64,000 nt of DNA. It comes from Vitellaria paradoxa (lineage: Eukaryota; Streptophyta; Magnoliopsida; Ericales; Sapotaceae). The position numbers were made by a program, and so were the translations under genes. The first letter of the stretch is position 1, and the number at the start of each line of letters is the position of its first letter. The notes beneath the pieces are model-generated. The model saw nothing but the letters and a program-made list of their open reading frames with translations. It did no database searches and was not told the origin of the DNA. Location: assembly GCA_019916065.1 (NCBI GenBank), contig CM034233.1, positions 20,967,936-21,031,935 of the forward strand, in the 5' to 3' direction. Below, one piece after another: positions 46,690 through 59,812 of this stretch.

Positions 46690-47335
46690 ACAATTGTTTT
46701 ATCCGCTGCAAATGTTAATTGCTGAAGTTCTACCTATTCTCAAAGTTAGAATGAAACGTGCCACATCACAACAATCTCCTTCCATATTTGCTTTATTCTC
46801 AATTTGATAAAAATCAAGTATGTTATTAAGTGTGAGTACGTAATTTATTCTATATGGAATTGATATGTATTGAAAGAGTAGGCATAAATTAGAATATCAA
46901 TGTATACACGTCTTCTTCTTTGTATGGTAAAAATTAAAGGATTGCTTGGTGTAATTTCTACTGATTGAAATAGGAGGTGCCTCACAAGAAGTCATTCCAT
47001 AAAAGCAACTCTGAAAAAAATTACGTTTCGTAACAAAAACAATGAAAGTTACACAAAATACTAGGAAATAAAATAAAAAATAAAATAATGTGTTCATAGA
47101 TCTTTAAAGGGTAATGTTGAATTGATTTGTAAATACAAAGTTTATAAGGGTAAGATAGGCAAAAAGAACCCATGGGGACAACATTAAATTTTAAGATATT
47201 TATACAATAATTACCGCTCCAAATGTTAATTGCTAAAATTCTGCCTATCCTCAAAGTTGGAATGAAAGGTGCCACGTCACAATGCTCTACTTCTATATGT
47301 GCTTTATTCTCAGTTTAATAAAAATTAAGGCGGTA
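46690..47335. repeat. Local direct duplication of about 125 bp
   Basis: 46705-46830 and 47215-47335 share CAAATGTTAATTGCT, TCTACCTATTCTCAAAGTT/TCTGCCTATCCTCAAAGTT, GTGCCACATCACAA/GTGCCACGTCACAA and GCTTTATTCTCA, separated by about 0.4 kb. Confidence 0.75.
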
Positions 47336-48560
47336 TTTAGTTTACTTTTATATTTTATATTTTCTGTTTTTGTTTTATGTATTAAAAATCTCAAAATGAA
47401 GAAATAGAAAATATTTTACTTTCCTTGTTTTGATATTTTCCTTATTTTTTATTAAAAACTCTCAAAACGACTTTTTATTATTTTTTATTTCATGTGTAAA
47501 CTCATTTTAATTTTCGAAAACAAATTTTGGAAAACGCAAGTAACCAAATGAATTTTGAGTTATTTTTCCTATTTTTAAAAGCACAAAATGAAAAATGAGA
47601 TCAAAATAGAAAATAGATAATAAAAAAAACAAACCAAATGACCCCAAAGTATCTTAACTAAGTATTATCATTTTATTAACAATTGCGACAGACTCTACCT
47701 GCAAAATTGTGAAATAGAGGGAGAACAAACAAGTAATGTTTTCTGATGTTGAGTAGAGAAAAAAAATAACATACATGTAATATTCAACGTTTATAAAGTA
47801 CAATATATTTTAAAGACGCAATGGCACTAAATCTTATTGGAATTCCAGATTAAACGTGCTTGAGCCACATTATTTGAGCAAAGGAAGGAAGTAAACATAT
47901 GTATAATATTCAACATGTATAAACTATAACGTATTAAATGAGTGGAAGCTATATTAAGGTGGATGATCCTCTAAAAGTCCTTACCCTATCTCAATCATCG
48001 TTAATTTTTTAAATTAAAGAACTATATTCTAAAATAATATATGACGGTAGTATTTTTTATAATGAAAATACATTTAAATAAATTTTTGTTTTGAAATGAT
48101 GAATTTGTAATTTGATTAGTCATTTTATTTTTTTTTAATTTTATTTATACAGAATTATTCTACCATTATTTAACTAAATATAAGTCTCTAGTTTATGATT
48201 TTTTTTTTTATAATTACTACCTTTTAAATTAAAAGTATTCAAGCGGAGTGGTCACACATGATGTGTACTTGAAAAATTAATATATAGTACATATATTGTA
48301 TAATTTTAAACGTCAACTATTTATAAATATGCTGACAATTAAGAACAGATAGAAATCGAATAGGAGCGGGTTGCACGCATATTATCATCAAATTAAAAGA
48401 TTACAGTTGTATCTGTAAAAGTCAAATTCAACTGCCATCTGAGAGTTTAAAATTAAAAAAAAAAAAGCCATTATTGAATTAATATGATAAGGCTTCAAAA
48501 TTAAGTAATTAAATTAAATTACTATCAAATATTTACTCTGTATATATAAATGGCACTGTA
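47336..48560. other. Intergenic AT-rich DNA
   Basis: No gene seen. A weak repeat of AATATTCAACGTTTATAAA/AATATTCAACATGTATAAA occurs near 47780 and 47910. Confidence 0.4.
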
Positions 48561-48568
48561 TGACCTTA

Positions 48569-48739
48569 ATGCAATGAATCGAGTCCATATGCAAGCATGC
48601 ATGGAGATAATGCAATGAATCGAGTCCATATGCAAGCATGCATGGAGATAATTAATATTGAATTCGAGAGAAGATAACATGACCCGAGCATGCATGGAGA
48701 TAATTAATATTGAATTCGAGAGAAGATAACACGACCCGA
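48569..48739 (+). repeat. Two interlocking tandem duplications
   Basis: A 41-bp unit (ATGCAATGAATCGAGTCC...) lies at 48569-48609 and 48610-48650. A 52-bp unit starting in its tail (GCATGCATGGAGATAATTAA...) is repeated at about 48636-48687 and 48688-48739. The second duplication has one base difference (CATGACCC/CACGACCC). Confidence 0.9.
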
Positions 48740-50143
48740 TACTATTAAGGAAAAAAAAAAAATTTTAAGTGACACAAAAGTATTAATACGAAAGTGATAT
48801 GATCATGATTTTTAAATAAATTAAATATGTTGGTTTATCAAATTTTAAAATGTCAACATATAATAATAACTAAATATGATTATTAAATTGAGTGTGTAAT
48901 ATAATTAGAAGTAACAATTTTCACCACGACAAATGAACTCAATTCGAACAAATTTGAATTAGGATTGAATGTAAATGAGTTCAGGTCAATTAATGTTTGA
49001 CACAATTATAAGTAGTTGGCTTCATGCATGTCAAAATGAGGGATGAGGGATCCGAAGTTCTATTATAACTTTAATAATCTAAATTTGAGTTTGCGCTCTT
49101 AAGTTTATATGAGATTTCGTTTCATGTTAAGGTTAGAACATTTTCATCAATTAAATAATTTAAAAATTAAAAATGTAACTTTAATTCTTAAAGTTGTATT
49201 TTTATTTTAAAAACTTTGAATCAACTTATTTAAGATGTATAATTGATTAGATTCGTGCATTCTTCAAATTAAAATTCTAAATGTATTAAAAAAAAGCCGT
49301 GTATTTTTGAATTACATATTTATTACGTTAATCAAGTTACATAACATGTTTAGTTATTACGCAAATCGTGTTTTTAGTATAATTAATGGGTCATGTTATT
49401 ATTAAATATTTTAATATAATTAATCAGTTACATCATTTTTAAATTAATTCAAATAATTAATTACGTAATATAGTAGGTCACAATTGCCAATTTATTTTCT
49501 TTTTGAATACTTTGATATTTAAATTTAAAAATGTTGACATAATAATATTATATTAGCTCTGTGACTTGTAATTGGAATCATTATATTAAAATTTAATAAT
49601 TTAAATATATTTATTTTTTTAATTAAAATAATATAAATATATTTAAACTATTAAATTAAAATTAAACATTCTCAAATGAATATTATGTTATGCTAACGCC
49701 CTCCTTTTCAAGGTATTTTAGCGATCGGATAACCACTCTGCATCGGACGAATTGAAGAAAGAACGGAAAAGGTGCACCGCCGTCCTCTCACATGACTATC
49801 GCGTCTGGTTGGCACGCACACGTGTCTGTGGCTGATGTTATTGTGCACTGACATGGTCAGGTAACTTTTTATTTAAAGAATTAAATCATTTTCTGGTAAC
49901 TTTTTATTTAAAGAATTAAATTGTTTTAATTTCATATTCTATAATCAAAATGGTTTACATTTTATTTTCTATGATAAATAAGAATATTTATATGTGTGTG
50001 TATATATTACTAAAGAACTATTACTATGAAGTAAACTAAATTTAATGATAATGCTTGAAAGCCACAAAATACAACGAAATAAGTAAGGATCACTAGCTAG
50101 CTAAGTCTCAAAATATTTGCAATCTATCGTTCTGAGTCTATTC
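48740..50143. other. Intergenic DNA with a GC-richer island at 49690-49860
   Basis: Mostly AT-rich. The stretch 49690-49860 is unlike its surroundings (GACGAATTG, GCACCGCCGTCC, TGGCACGCACACGTG), but no frame is open for long. A 27-bp direct repeat (GGTAACTTTTTATTTAAAG...) occurs at 49860-49886 and 49895-49921. Confidence 0.4.
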
Positions 50144-51753
50144 TGTCACGCCTCTAATCTCGTAATTCAGGTCAAATGCAATAAGAATACTGAAATTAAT
50201 TAAAAGAAAATAAAAACCTAAATCACGATCAAAATCAAACAAATATTCAACTAGAACATCTATATTTATCCATAATTCTCATATAAAAATAATATTAAAT
50301 CACATCTCTATAAATTAAATGTCACTTCCCGGTGACTAAATCTAAATGTCTATATGATCACAACATAACCATAAAAATTATACAAATCTCATTACACTGG
50401 TAATCAAATCTGAGAACCCTCATTCTATCTCATACAAATAAAAGTGCAGTTATCCGGCTTCTATAAATAAAATCTAAGTTAATTTTCAATCTGATGGGGA
50501 TATTGGCACTCTTCCAAAATTTTTCCCCACTCCTTACAATTTTTTTCTCTACAAAATTACAAAACTAGTCTTATAATAAAGAACAATTTGTAAAAACATC
50601 TTAAATACCATAATTACCCACCATTTTCATTTATTATTGTCAAATTAACACTCTTCAATTTTCACTTTTCTATAATTATATCTCTCATGGTCTCATGTAT
50701 ATTCTCATCCGTATATATTTCTCTTTGATTTATTAGTCCTTAAAACAAAACACTATGAAAAGCAAATTCTGTTGAAGTGGAGCTTTTAAATGTGATTTTT
50801 TTTTTTTGGTACAAGCAATATGGAGCAAATTCATGTTATTATGAATCATTGAATCTCTCAAATCATAGAGCAACTAGTAACTTTTTCTAATTTTCCCTTT
50901 CATTTGATTAATTTCTTGGCAGGGTAATATGAAATAAATTGCATGTAATATTTTTTTTTTTTGTTGGTGTATATTATGTTATTACATTATTAGGGTTTTT
51001 TTCCTTATTAAACTTTCTTTTTTTACAGTTTATATTTGTAGTGTTTTTTCTTTTTTTTCCTTTTTTTTCGCTTTGTAATTTCTTGAAGGTTTTTGTTAAA
51101 ATTCTTGAATTATTTTGAACATTGCCATATTTTGTTTTTATTTAATGGTATTTAGTTTTGGAGATGAATGTTAAGGTTTGAATTTTAATTTAATTTACCT
51201 TTATTTCAGTTATTTTCATTAGTGTATGAATTGATCAATGGTTATGATGTCTTGCTTTATATTAATTAAGAAACAATGATTATTTATTTTCTTCTATGAT
51301 TTTTGATAAAATAAACTTAAAAAATATATTTACAAAACTAATTTAAAAAAATTAGTAAAGGGCTCTCTTATGTAATTTTATGAAATTATAATTAACAGTT
51401 GGTTTTTAATTTAACATGCAAATTAATAAAAAATGAAGGATGCCAGTTTTGTAGTGATAAATATAAAAGGAGGATAATTATTGTATTTGATGTTTTTGTA
51501 TTAGGTGTCCTCTATTATGAAGTTAGTTTTGTAACTTGATAGAAACCAAAAAAATGGCAAGGAGTAGGGGAAACTTTTGGAAGAGTATCAATATCCTCAC
51601 CCTTTTTAATCTAACTCAACCCAAGTGATCATTCCTAACTCTCAATGGATCACCTGTAATATGAAAATGGTGAGTATCATCGCCTAGTAGATAAGACTAT
51701 GCATTTTTGTAGGAGCGTACATAACCAAACTATACAAAATAATCCACAACAAT
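50144..51753 (-). mobile_element. Outer LTR (Gypsy-like), split by a nested LTR; first part
   Basis: Begins TGTCACGCCTCTAATC at 50144. It aligns with the start and interior of the inner LTR: both share CATAAGAATA/CAATAAGAATA near the start, and its end (ATCCACAACAAT) together with the sequence after 55126 (ATTAACAAAATATAAC) aligns to AGTCACAACAATATCAACCAAAATATG inside the inner LTR. The element therefore resumes at 55127. It contains the Mutator-like element at 50493-51602. Its far end after 55127 could not be fixed. Confidence 0.7.
50493..51602. mobile_element. Mutator-like non-autonomous DNA element, copy 2
   Basis: 1,110 bp. Left end GATGGGGATATTGGCACTCTTCC; the right end, reversed, reads GGGTGAGGATATTGATACTC. 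The 10-bp flanks TTTTCAATCT (50483-50492) and TTTTTAATCT (51603-51612) differ at one base. It aligns with 7486-8512 throughout, including ATTACAAAACTA, CATTTTCATTTATTATT and GGTTTGAATTTTAATTTAATTTACC landmarks. No transposase; both copies must be moved in trans. Confidence 0.75.
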
Positions 51754-51774
51754 TGTCACGCCCCTAACTTAATT

Positions 51775-53057
51775 CACTATAAGAAATCACACAATTGCCG
51801 ATCAAAAAATTGGTCGCTGAAGGGTACAATATAGTCGGCAAAACTTTTCCTGACCAAACTTATTTGGTCGGAATTTGGTCGGCGAAGGCTTGTTGGGGAA
51901 ACTTTTCCCAACCAAAAAATCATTTAGTCGGCAAATATAAAACTTTTTTCGACTAATTGGTCAGCAAATAAATATTTAATGGGAGAAATGTAAAATCTTT
52001 TCCTGACCAAATGGTCGGCAATTCTCCGCTTTTCCCGACCAATTGGTCGGTAATCATACAGTTTCCCCAACCAATTGGTCGGCAATTGTACACTTTTCCC
52101 GACCAATTGGTCAGCAAAAAGTATAGAATTGAAATTTTAAATTAATTTAAAAAATTTAAAGGTGGTGCCACGTGACATTATTTGCTAACATGTCATCATA
52201 CCACATAACACCTTATTTTGTGCCACATGTCAATCCATGATTAGGTCACACGTTAGCCTATTATTAGACCACATGTCGTCTCCATATTTTTGAAATTTTT
52301 GTTGTTGTTGTTGGTGAGACTTGAATTCATGTCATCTCTTTGGAAACTAGTGTGTTTGGCCACTAGGCCAAGCTTTTATTTGTATATATATTTTACATAT
52401 TTATATGTATATATAAACAAAATGTATTACTTTTGCCGACCAATTGGTCGGCAAAAGTTCACTTTTAGCAACCAATTGGTCGCCAAAAATTATAAAAATT
52501 TTTAGTATTTTTATTTAATTATTTTAATATTTTTGTAATAATTTTTTTTTATACTTTTGCTAACCAATTGGTCGGGAAAAGTTCCTCCTTTAATGACCAA
52601 TTGGTCGCCAAAAGTGATAAAATTTTTATTATTTTTATTTAATTATTTTAACATTTTTTGTAATAATTTTTTTCCCACTTTTGCCAACCAATTGGTCGAG
52701 AAAAGTCCCCTTTAGCGACTAATTGGTTTTTCTCGACCAATTGGTCACCAAAAATGATAAAATTTTTATTTTTTTATTTAATTATTTTAACATTTTTTGT
52801 AATAATTTTTTTTCCCACTTTTGCCGACCGAAAAAAGTTCCCCTTTAGCGACCAAATTTATATTTAGTTGGGAAAAATTGCCCTTTAGCGACTAATTAGT
52901 CGGGAAAAGTTATTATTTGGCGACTAATATTTTTTTGGTTGGGAAAAAGTGATTATTAGCAACTAAATTTATTTTTGGTCGGGAAAAGTGTCTTTTAGCG
53001 ACCAAATTTATATTTGGTCAGGAAAATTGGTCGCCGAATGTGTGATTTGTTGTAGTA
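51775..53057. mobile_element. Non-autonomous CACTA element in the inner LTR
   Basis: Left end CACTATAAGAAATCACACA; the right end, reversed, reads TACTACAACAAATCACACA. A 3-bp duplication ATT lies on both sides (51772-51774 and 53058-53060). The body is packed with subterminal-type words around ACCAATTGGTCGG, including the palindrome CCAATTGG, in both orientations. The middle has roughly 100-bp blocks repeated three times (about 52500-52830). No open frame. Terminus and subterminal word differ from the 19.3-27.7 kb element, so it belongs to another CACTA family. Confidence 0.88.
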
Positions 53058-53693
53058 ATTGTTCAAGACAGACGGCATAAGAATATAGAAACTAATTAAA
53101 TTAAATGAAAACATGTTTCAAGGTCAAGTTATAATACAATAATAATCATCAAAATAACTAAACACGTCCTTTATTCCCATATTAAATAAATAAAAATAAT
53201 ATCTACTATAGTAAATTCAACGTCACACCCCAATGACTTAATTCAAAGCTTATATAGCTAAACAAACATCTTTAATAATAATACAATCTCACATATAATG
53301 AATTGGGACTCACATCCCGGGCTGCACAAATAAAGATACAATAATTCCAATATAAATAAAATATCATAATAGGTCGATCTATCGATCTCAACTCAACTCC
53401 AGGTGGCTACTCCTTAGTCTTATTGAATCACTTGAAATATGGATGGGATGAGCAAACTTACCCAATAAATAGGACCATGCAAATGTGCACGAGTGAACAT
53501 GACCAATCATGTAGTATAAGTCACAACAATATCAACCAAAATATGATATAATAATGCACATGTGATGCAATGCAATGACCAATGTATTCTCCAATCTCCA
53601 TTTACCCTCAATCTTATCCTGAGATAGGTGACCGTTAGCACAGCACACGGGGTCACTAACCGTACCATTTACGTTCACAGCAAACGTATATCT

Positions 53694-53696
<3 letters not shown>

Positions 53697-53726
<30 letters not shown>
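53697..53726. repeat. (AT)n microsatellite
   Basis: About 15 AT dinucleotides in the inner LTR. Confidence 0.95.
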
Positions 53727-53729
<3 letters not shown>

Positions 53730-55126
53730 CAAATGAAAAATTGTATTACACTCTTATTGGCGTAAGACTCAGGGGAATCATGTTACACCCTCTGTTTCTT
53801 CTGCTAGGAAACCATATTACACCCCTAGTCAGGCAACGATTTAGCTCAAGCAGGGTCTAGTTGTAATCTGGAGAAAATCTCATAATTACATCTTATAATT
53901 AACCTTCAAACTCTAAATGACTAAACCTTAATCATATATATCAACTATGAATCATCTGGTATTTTTAAATTCTCATTTTTCTCAAATTATGGATCTCATC
54001 CATATATATAACCCGTGTCTTGGCACATCACAATATAAATATGGCACCTTAGGCTAATCAACAATTATAACAATAACTAGATGATGTCACCCCAACCCCA
54101 TAAACATGATACGCTTAATCATGTAAACAAATATTATCTCAATAATATAAACACATTCTCATTAGACTTGATTATGATTTAGGATTCATTTAATATTTTT
54201 AAAATCAACCATGCCAGGGTTTGGGCACAAAACAGGAGTTTTAAAATCAAAATTGTACATTTTTAAAAATTTTACTAAGTAGTGTCCTGACATCAGAATT
54301 CACCATCTTGCCGTCCTAATGCCAGGACCAAACAACAGCATCCAGCTTACTGCCAAGTGCCATTCGGACGCCAGTATCCAGAACTCAGTTTTTGGATTTG
54401 TTTTCAACAAAACCTTAAATTTAAAACAACCCCAAATCATATATTTAGGTTACAATTTCCACAATAACTCATATATAAATATTAAAGCACATGTTTTTTC
54501 AACACTTAATCGAAAAATAACTCTAATACATGCAAGATCTTCACATTTGTATGCATATACATTACCACATTCATATATACATATATATATGCACATATCT
54601 CATAATATTCCACCAAATCAAGCATATATATATATCAAAATCATGCTAACAACGTCAAGAACACGAATATAAGTTTCACCTATCTCGAATCTGAAGAGAA
54701 AAGAAAAAATGAGAAGATTTAAGTTGTGGCTTCCAAACTTTCGACGTTGATTTCTCCCCCCTGAGCGAAACCACACAAAACAGATGTTACCACGACGTTC
54801 ACGGCGTTGAATACTACTCTAATCCTTTGGATCGCACTTTCCCTCTCTACCCTCTCTCTTCTCTCTTTTTTTTCTCTCTCTTCTTTCCAATCTCTTGGCA
54901 GCCGAACAAAACAAAAGAAAAAAAAAAAGAAAAAGAGAAGAAAAAGAAGGAAATGAAAGAAAGAAAAGAAAAAGATTGGGCCCTTAGCCCAGTTATCCAA
55001 CCAATTACCAATTCAGGCCACCCCCGACTCAAAAAAAATAAAATAAATCAATCCAATCTCATAAATATTTTATTGACCCAATGCAATACATAAATAGTCA
55101 AAATAAGTACTGGATATTACAACAAT

Positions 55127-55690
55127 ATTAACAAAATATAACATCATAAATGCTAAGTATAATATAATGATTCATGCATTCTCTAATATAAGTCCCCCCC
55201 AATAACATAAATTGAAAAGCAATAAATAATAGAAGCAATATCCAACAACGACCCCTGTTTCAATAGATTCTAAGGGATTATAGTGAAAAAATTTACTGCA
55301 GCGGCTATAAAAGAAAACGAAGGGTTTACACTTGATTTTATTTAATCCAAAGTTTCAATTTAATTTAATTAAAATTATTTTCAAAATAAAAATAAAAATT
55401 AAAAAAATTGATTAGAACACAATCAATACATAATATAAAAAATCATATATCATTAAAACATAAATAAATTTAAACTCTATTTTTTCACTACAACCCATAC
55501 AATAATTTTTTTACTACAACTCCTGAAACCTATTTCAACGCTACGTGGTCTGATGCATTGACAAACACAACACACTTGCATAGCTGCTTGTTGCTATTTA
55601 ATGCCTGCTACTTATTACCTTTAATGCCGAGACATCGGAAATAAGCATGTTAGGTGAATAGGGAATTGGGGGAGGAGTCGAGAGCTGTTG
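55127..55690 (-). mobile_element. Continuation of the outer LTR, end not resolved
   Basis: 55127-55195 continues the outer LTR alignment (ATTAACAAAATATAACATC... to CATTCTCTAATATAAG). After the C-run at 55193-55199 I lose the alignment; the remainder up to about 55690 is unassigned. Confidence 0.45.
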
Positions 55691-55699
55691 AATCGAGTT

Positions 55700-56130
55700 G
55701 GTTAACATTGTTCCTATTCTATTAAATTAATTATTAAAATTTAATAAAATATGTCAAAATAATCGAAATTTTTAAATTTTTTTTATTTTATTCCTTTACC
55801 TCCCGCACATTTATCAGTTTTCATTAGAAAAAAAATTTTAAAAATAATTAAAAAGTAGAAACAAAGAAATTTAAAAAAAAATTATAAAGAAAATTGACAA
55901 ATTAAAGTATGAGAGAAGAAAAGCTAAAATAAGAAAATTTTCTAAAATTTTAGTTATGTTTACATTTTCGATTAAGTTTTAATAGTTTATTCAACGAAAG
56001 ATAGTAACGTTAATAACATTTCAAAATAAAGGAAATATGTGTAATTTATAAATACTGAAAGATAATAAATATAATTACTCAAATATATTAAAAAAAAAAC
56101 CTATGTAATTTACCCTTTTTTATTATAGGG
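55700..56130. mobile_element. Truncated relative of the MITE at 10013-10531
   Basis: The order of words follows the 10-kb copy (AATAAAATATGTCAAAATAA, TTATTCCTTTACCTCCCGCACATTTATCA, then TAACATTTCAAAATAAAGGAAATATGTGTAATTT and TAATTACTCAAATAT...GTAATTTACCC). The outer left part of the inverted repeat is missing. Confidence 0.6.
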
Positions 56131-57690
56131 TATTATATTACAATTGTATTATAAGATTTTCGGATCCAAATGAATACCAGTTAAACTCTAATTCAACCAT
56201 GTTTAAAATATGAATTGAACTTTCTCATAAATCTGTCCCAACTTAATTAATTAAGGTAAGTTAATTTAGCGAGTTGAATCCTCTGATATTTCAATCATAA
56301 GTTAAAAATTACATATACTAACATAAAAAATCAAATCAATATGAATATAAAATATAATATCAACATATATTAATAATATTTGAATATTATTTTTTATCAT
56401 TAAATATTATCCGTGTATTAGAACATTCACATTAATAAATTCTCTATTTTGTATACTCAAATATCATATTTTCTCAATTTATAGATTCCTCCTCAACATT
56501 ATCAAAGTCTTTATACCTAACTTCTATAAAATTAAAATACCAGTTTCCTCTTCTTTTTACTCTTTGTTTAATTTTTATATTTTCAATATAAATGAAATCA
56601 TTTAAGAATTATATTATTATTGATTATATTATTTTAAAAGAATAAAAATTTAATTTAATTTATTAAAAATTTAAAATATAAATAAAAAATCAATATTATC
56701 TCTTAATAATTTTAAAAGTAAAAATTCATTTTTTTTTATTTTTTATGAGATTCACAGTGCAGGTTTCAATTGAAGTCGTGGTTAAAAACCATGACTGCAA
56801 CGAGATTAAAAAATAAGTTTTTTTTTTTTTTTTTTAAATCCACCCGGCCAGGTAAAAAACCCGGAATAGTGAGACCCCCATTTATTGTTGGACCTCCCAA
56901 ATTTGGGATTCGGGGGCTGACTTCAAACTCCCTAACAGCAGATCTGGAGGTGTTGGTTTCGTTTGGTTTATTATAAATTATTTAAAAATTATTTATTTTT
57001 TTATCATACTGTATGAATTACGAATTCATTGATTTTTTTATTTTATCTTAATTTTTATTACGTCACATGTACCTTAAACATAATCATGTATTTTTTAAAT
57101 TAAAAAATATAAATATATCTAAATCATTAAATTTTAATTTCACGATACTTGGCGTCAGCCTCCCGTTTCGCAAATCTGTGGACACGATTGAATTCAAATT
57201 CCTGATTCATTTAAGACCCACCTGGGTTTACTTCACTCCCTACGTCATTTACTTTACTCCATCAAAACATTTATAATTGAAATGAATAGAGTATGGGCCT
57301 ACCACAAATGTTAACTGAGGTTTCCAAGGTCATTCATTCATGGTGTGGGGATATACATGAGTGGGGTAGGTGCGTTGGTAGTTGGACTACTTTAAATGTC
57401 TGATGATTTTGATGATATTCGAAACCAACTCTCTGCGGTTGTGGAGTTAGTGTAGTACGTATGATGCTCCACCTCCATGGCTGAAATTAGTGCTATTGAT
57501 CTCACCAACAGGGACAAACGACATTCATGAAGACTAAGGGAAAAGAACCATTGGACACATTTATGTAACATGGCCGTGGACTCGTGGATGCATATCACGT
57601 ACTATAAATTAATACATACATACTCAAATATGTATACACATACTATTTTTATATTGAGTAATACATGCTATAACTAGAATGATGTAAAAT
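56131..57690. other. Intergenic DNA, no gene recognised
   Basis: 56965-57060 looks like half of a GTTTGG MITE (TTTCGTTTGGTTTATTATAAAT...GAATTACGAATTC). 57290-57600 is less repetitive and open for 68 codons on the minus strand (57392-57598) without a recognised domain. Confidence 0.4.
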
Positions 57691-57699
57691 AATTATGGG

Positions 57700-57900
57700 C
57701 ACTTGGAGGTCATTTGAAAGTTTAATTTTTAATAATTTTTAATATTTTTTGGTCAAAATTTGATAGGTTGAAATTTTTATATATTGGGTAAAATAAGTAG
57801 TAAATTTTTATAATTTTTAATACCATTTGGGTATTTGATAAAATTTTTGACAATTTTTAACAATTTTATGTGTGTTTGATAATAAATTAAAATATTTCGT
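57700..57900. mobile_element. MITE-like sequence, relative of 14023-14309
   Basis: Rich in TAATTTTTAATATTTTTTGG, CATTTGGGTATTTGATAAAATTTTTG and TGTGTGTTTGATAA words as in the 14-kb copy; boundaries unclear. Confidence 0.4.
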
Positions 57901-58059
57901 ATTAAGAAGGGGATTAGATTAATTATTCATGAGATCACCTTGTTTGATGTTTGATTGCGCAAAAGTATTTCCAGCTTGGAGTTGGAAATGGACCGTTTAT
58001 CCTCCAAATAGAAGTGGTATTGTACATCTTTATATCAGAATTATCCTCTCACCAAGATC

Positions 58060-58182
58060 AAAAACTTTAAAATTACCTCATATCTTATTGAATTATATCT
58101 CAAAACTTTAAAATTACTCATATCTTATTGAATTATATCTCAAAACTTTAAAATTACTTCATATCTTATCGAATTATATCTC
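58060..58182 (+). repeat. Tandem array of about 42-bp units, three copies
   Basis: The unit (AAAACTTTAAAATTACCTCA...) repeats three times with one- or two-base differences. Confidence 0.85.
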
Positions 58183-59800
58183 TTGTAACATATTATATTA
58201 GTCAAATAATAAAAAAAATAATTAAAATCTCATTATACATTCAATCACATATATTATTTTATAATATTACTTATTTTCTCCTACAATTCTCCAATAAAGG
58301 GTGGCCATAATTCAGAGCTAGTATTAGTGAGTATTTGGAAACAATAATTAGAACTTTTAGCTACTCGGTTTATTGATTTTTTTTTTTTATGACTAAATTC
58401 ATCATTTTACATTCTAAATATCTTTTAAACTATGAATGTGTTTATTCCTATAAACCCTAACCAAATGTAGAATGCCATGTGGCCGGACATCACCAAAATC
58501 ATTAATGGTTATGATCATTTAAAATTTAAAAAATCAACCTAGAAATTGTTTAGGCTGATAAAAAAACTATTTTGAGAGAACATGTATCAAATAGTTGAAG
58601 TATATTCGTCAAATACTACAAACTAATGGCCGATTTTAGATAGTTTGTAGATACGGCTGATCAAGTAGTTGGCCATAACAAGTAACAAAATTGGTCAAAT
58701 TAGACTCACCTGGAAAAGTGAGTTGACCAACCAATGAGGTCAATAGTAACGAATTTATGGGCCAATGTAAATACAACAATAGAGTATCATTAGAAAAGGA
58801 CCATTATTAGTCGAGGTGGTTAATAACAAGTAGTTTTTAATAACCGCCACAGTTTGAGAATTTTTGAGCAAATATAGCACAAAGTCGTATTCTCAGGTTG
58901 TGTTGAAATAGGTAGATGTGTAGTAACCTCTTTGCCTCTCATCTATATGTATTAGATTTGAATAAGGAAGAAGGGTTCCTCAATCACAGACTCCCCACTG
59001 GATTGTTTTCTTAACTTTGTTTTCCTTTCGTTTTTAGGAGTAAGTTGACATAACTTTTCCAACCCCTTTTAGTTTTCATCAAAATTGTATCAACATACGA
59101 TTTTGGTTGCGTATATCTGTTTTCTCTAGTCAAGTTGAAAATTTTTGGTTAATAGAGGCTTGGATGTAGGTATATTTGACCTCTCTTTTGTAATTAAACT
59201 TCTTTTTACTGTTTTTATTTGTATTCTCGTTGTTCTTGTCATTACTGTATTTTTCTTTTAATGACCTTTTAAAGGCAAAAATTCCACGCTTCACTCATCA
59301 GATCTTGTACTACATACTTGATATCCTTGGATCATTTTGATTTTGGCATGCTCGCACATACACATACATACACTTTGAAAAAAATGGTAAAAGAAGTATA
59401 GTTGATTGTGGTATTTTTTAGCACAAACAGAAGGACAAAAATGTTAAACTAACAAAAAAGTTAAAATATTAATTATTAAAAATTAATTATTTTACTTCTC
59501 AAACTTAACCTTTGAAGCACTAAATCCCCAAGCGTACTTACCCAAAAAAAAAAAAAAAAATTCCCCAAGCGTAACTTAAATTTTTTTTACCCTTTAATTT
59601 ACTTTGTGGTCAACAAATATAGCTCACAACAACATTTAACAAAGTTGAGAAAAGAAGAGTTCACAAGACAAAGCCGAGAACGGGAAGCGAGAACATCTCT
59701 GGAAGGCTCTTGTGAGCAACTCGTGTTTTGAATACATATACACCTGCCAAAACGCACAAATTTTTATCCATTTTCAACGGCCGATTTCGCTTTCATACTA
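58183..59800. other. Unassigned DNA, 58183-59800
   Basis: No recognised gene. The stretch 58560-59030 has moderate complexity and could be an old LTR, but I could not find ends or a partner copy. Confidence 0.35.
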
Positions 59801-59812
59801 TTCAATCGGACC

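Larger units (their letters stand above)
51754..55121 (-). mobile_element. Inner solo LTR (Gypsy-like) nested in the outer LTR
   Basis: Starts TGTCACGCCCC at 51754, ends GGATATTACA at 55121, and is flanked by the 5-bp duplication ACAAT (51749-51753 and 55122-55126). Without the CACTA insertion it is about 2.1 kb. Toward its minus-strand start it has a pyrimidine/purine-rich tract (54840-54975) and a GGGCCC-containing stretch. No gag-pol and no second inner LTR, so it is a solo LTR. It sits inside a related LTR, so it is the younger of the two. Confidence 0.8.

Noticed and set aside
54827..55093. 88-residue Lys/Glu-rich plus-strand frame
   Set aside because: Low-complexity purine tract inside the inner LTR; composition artefact.
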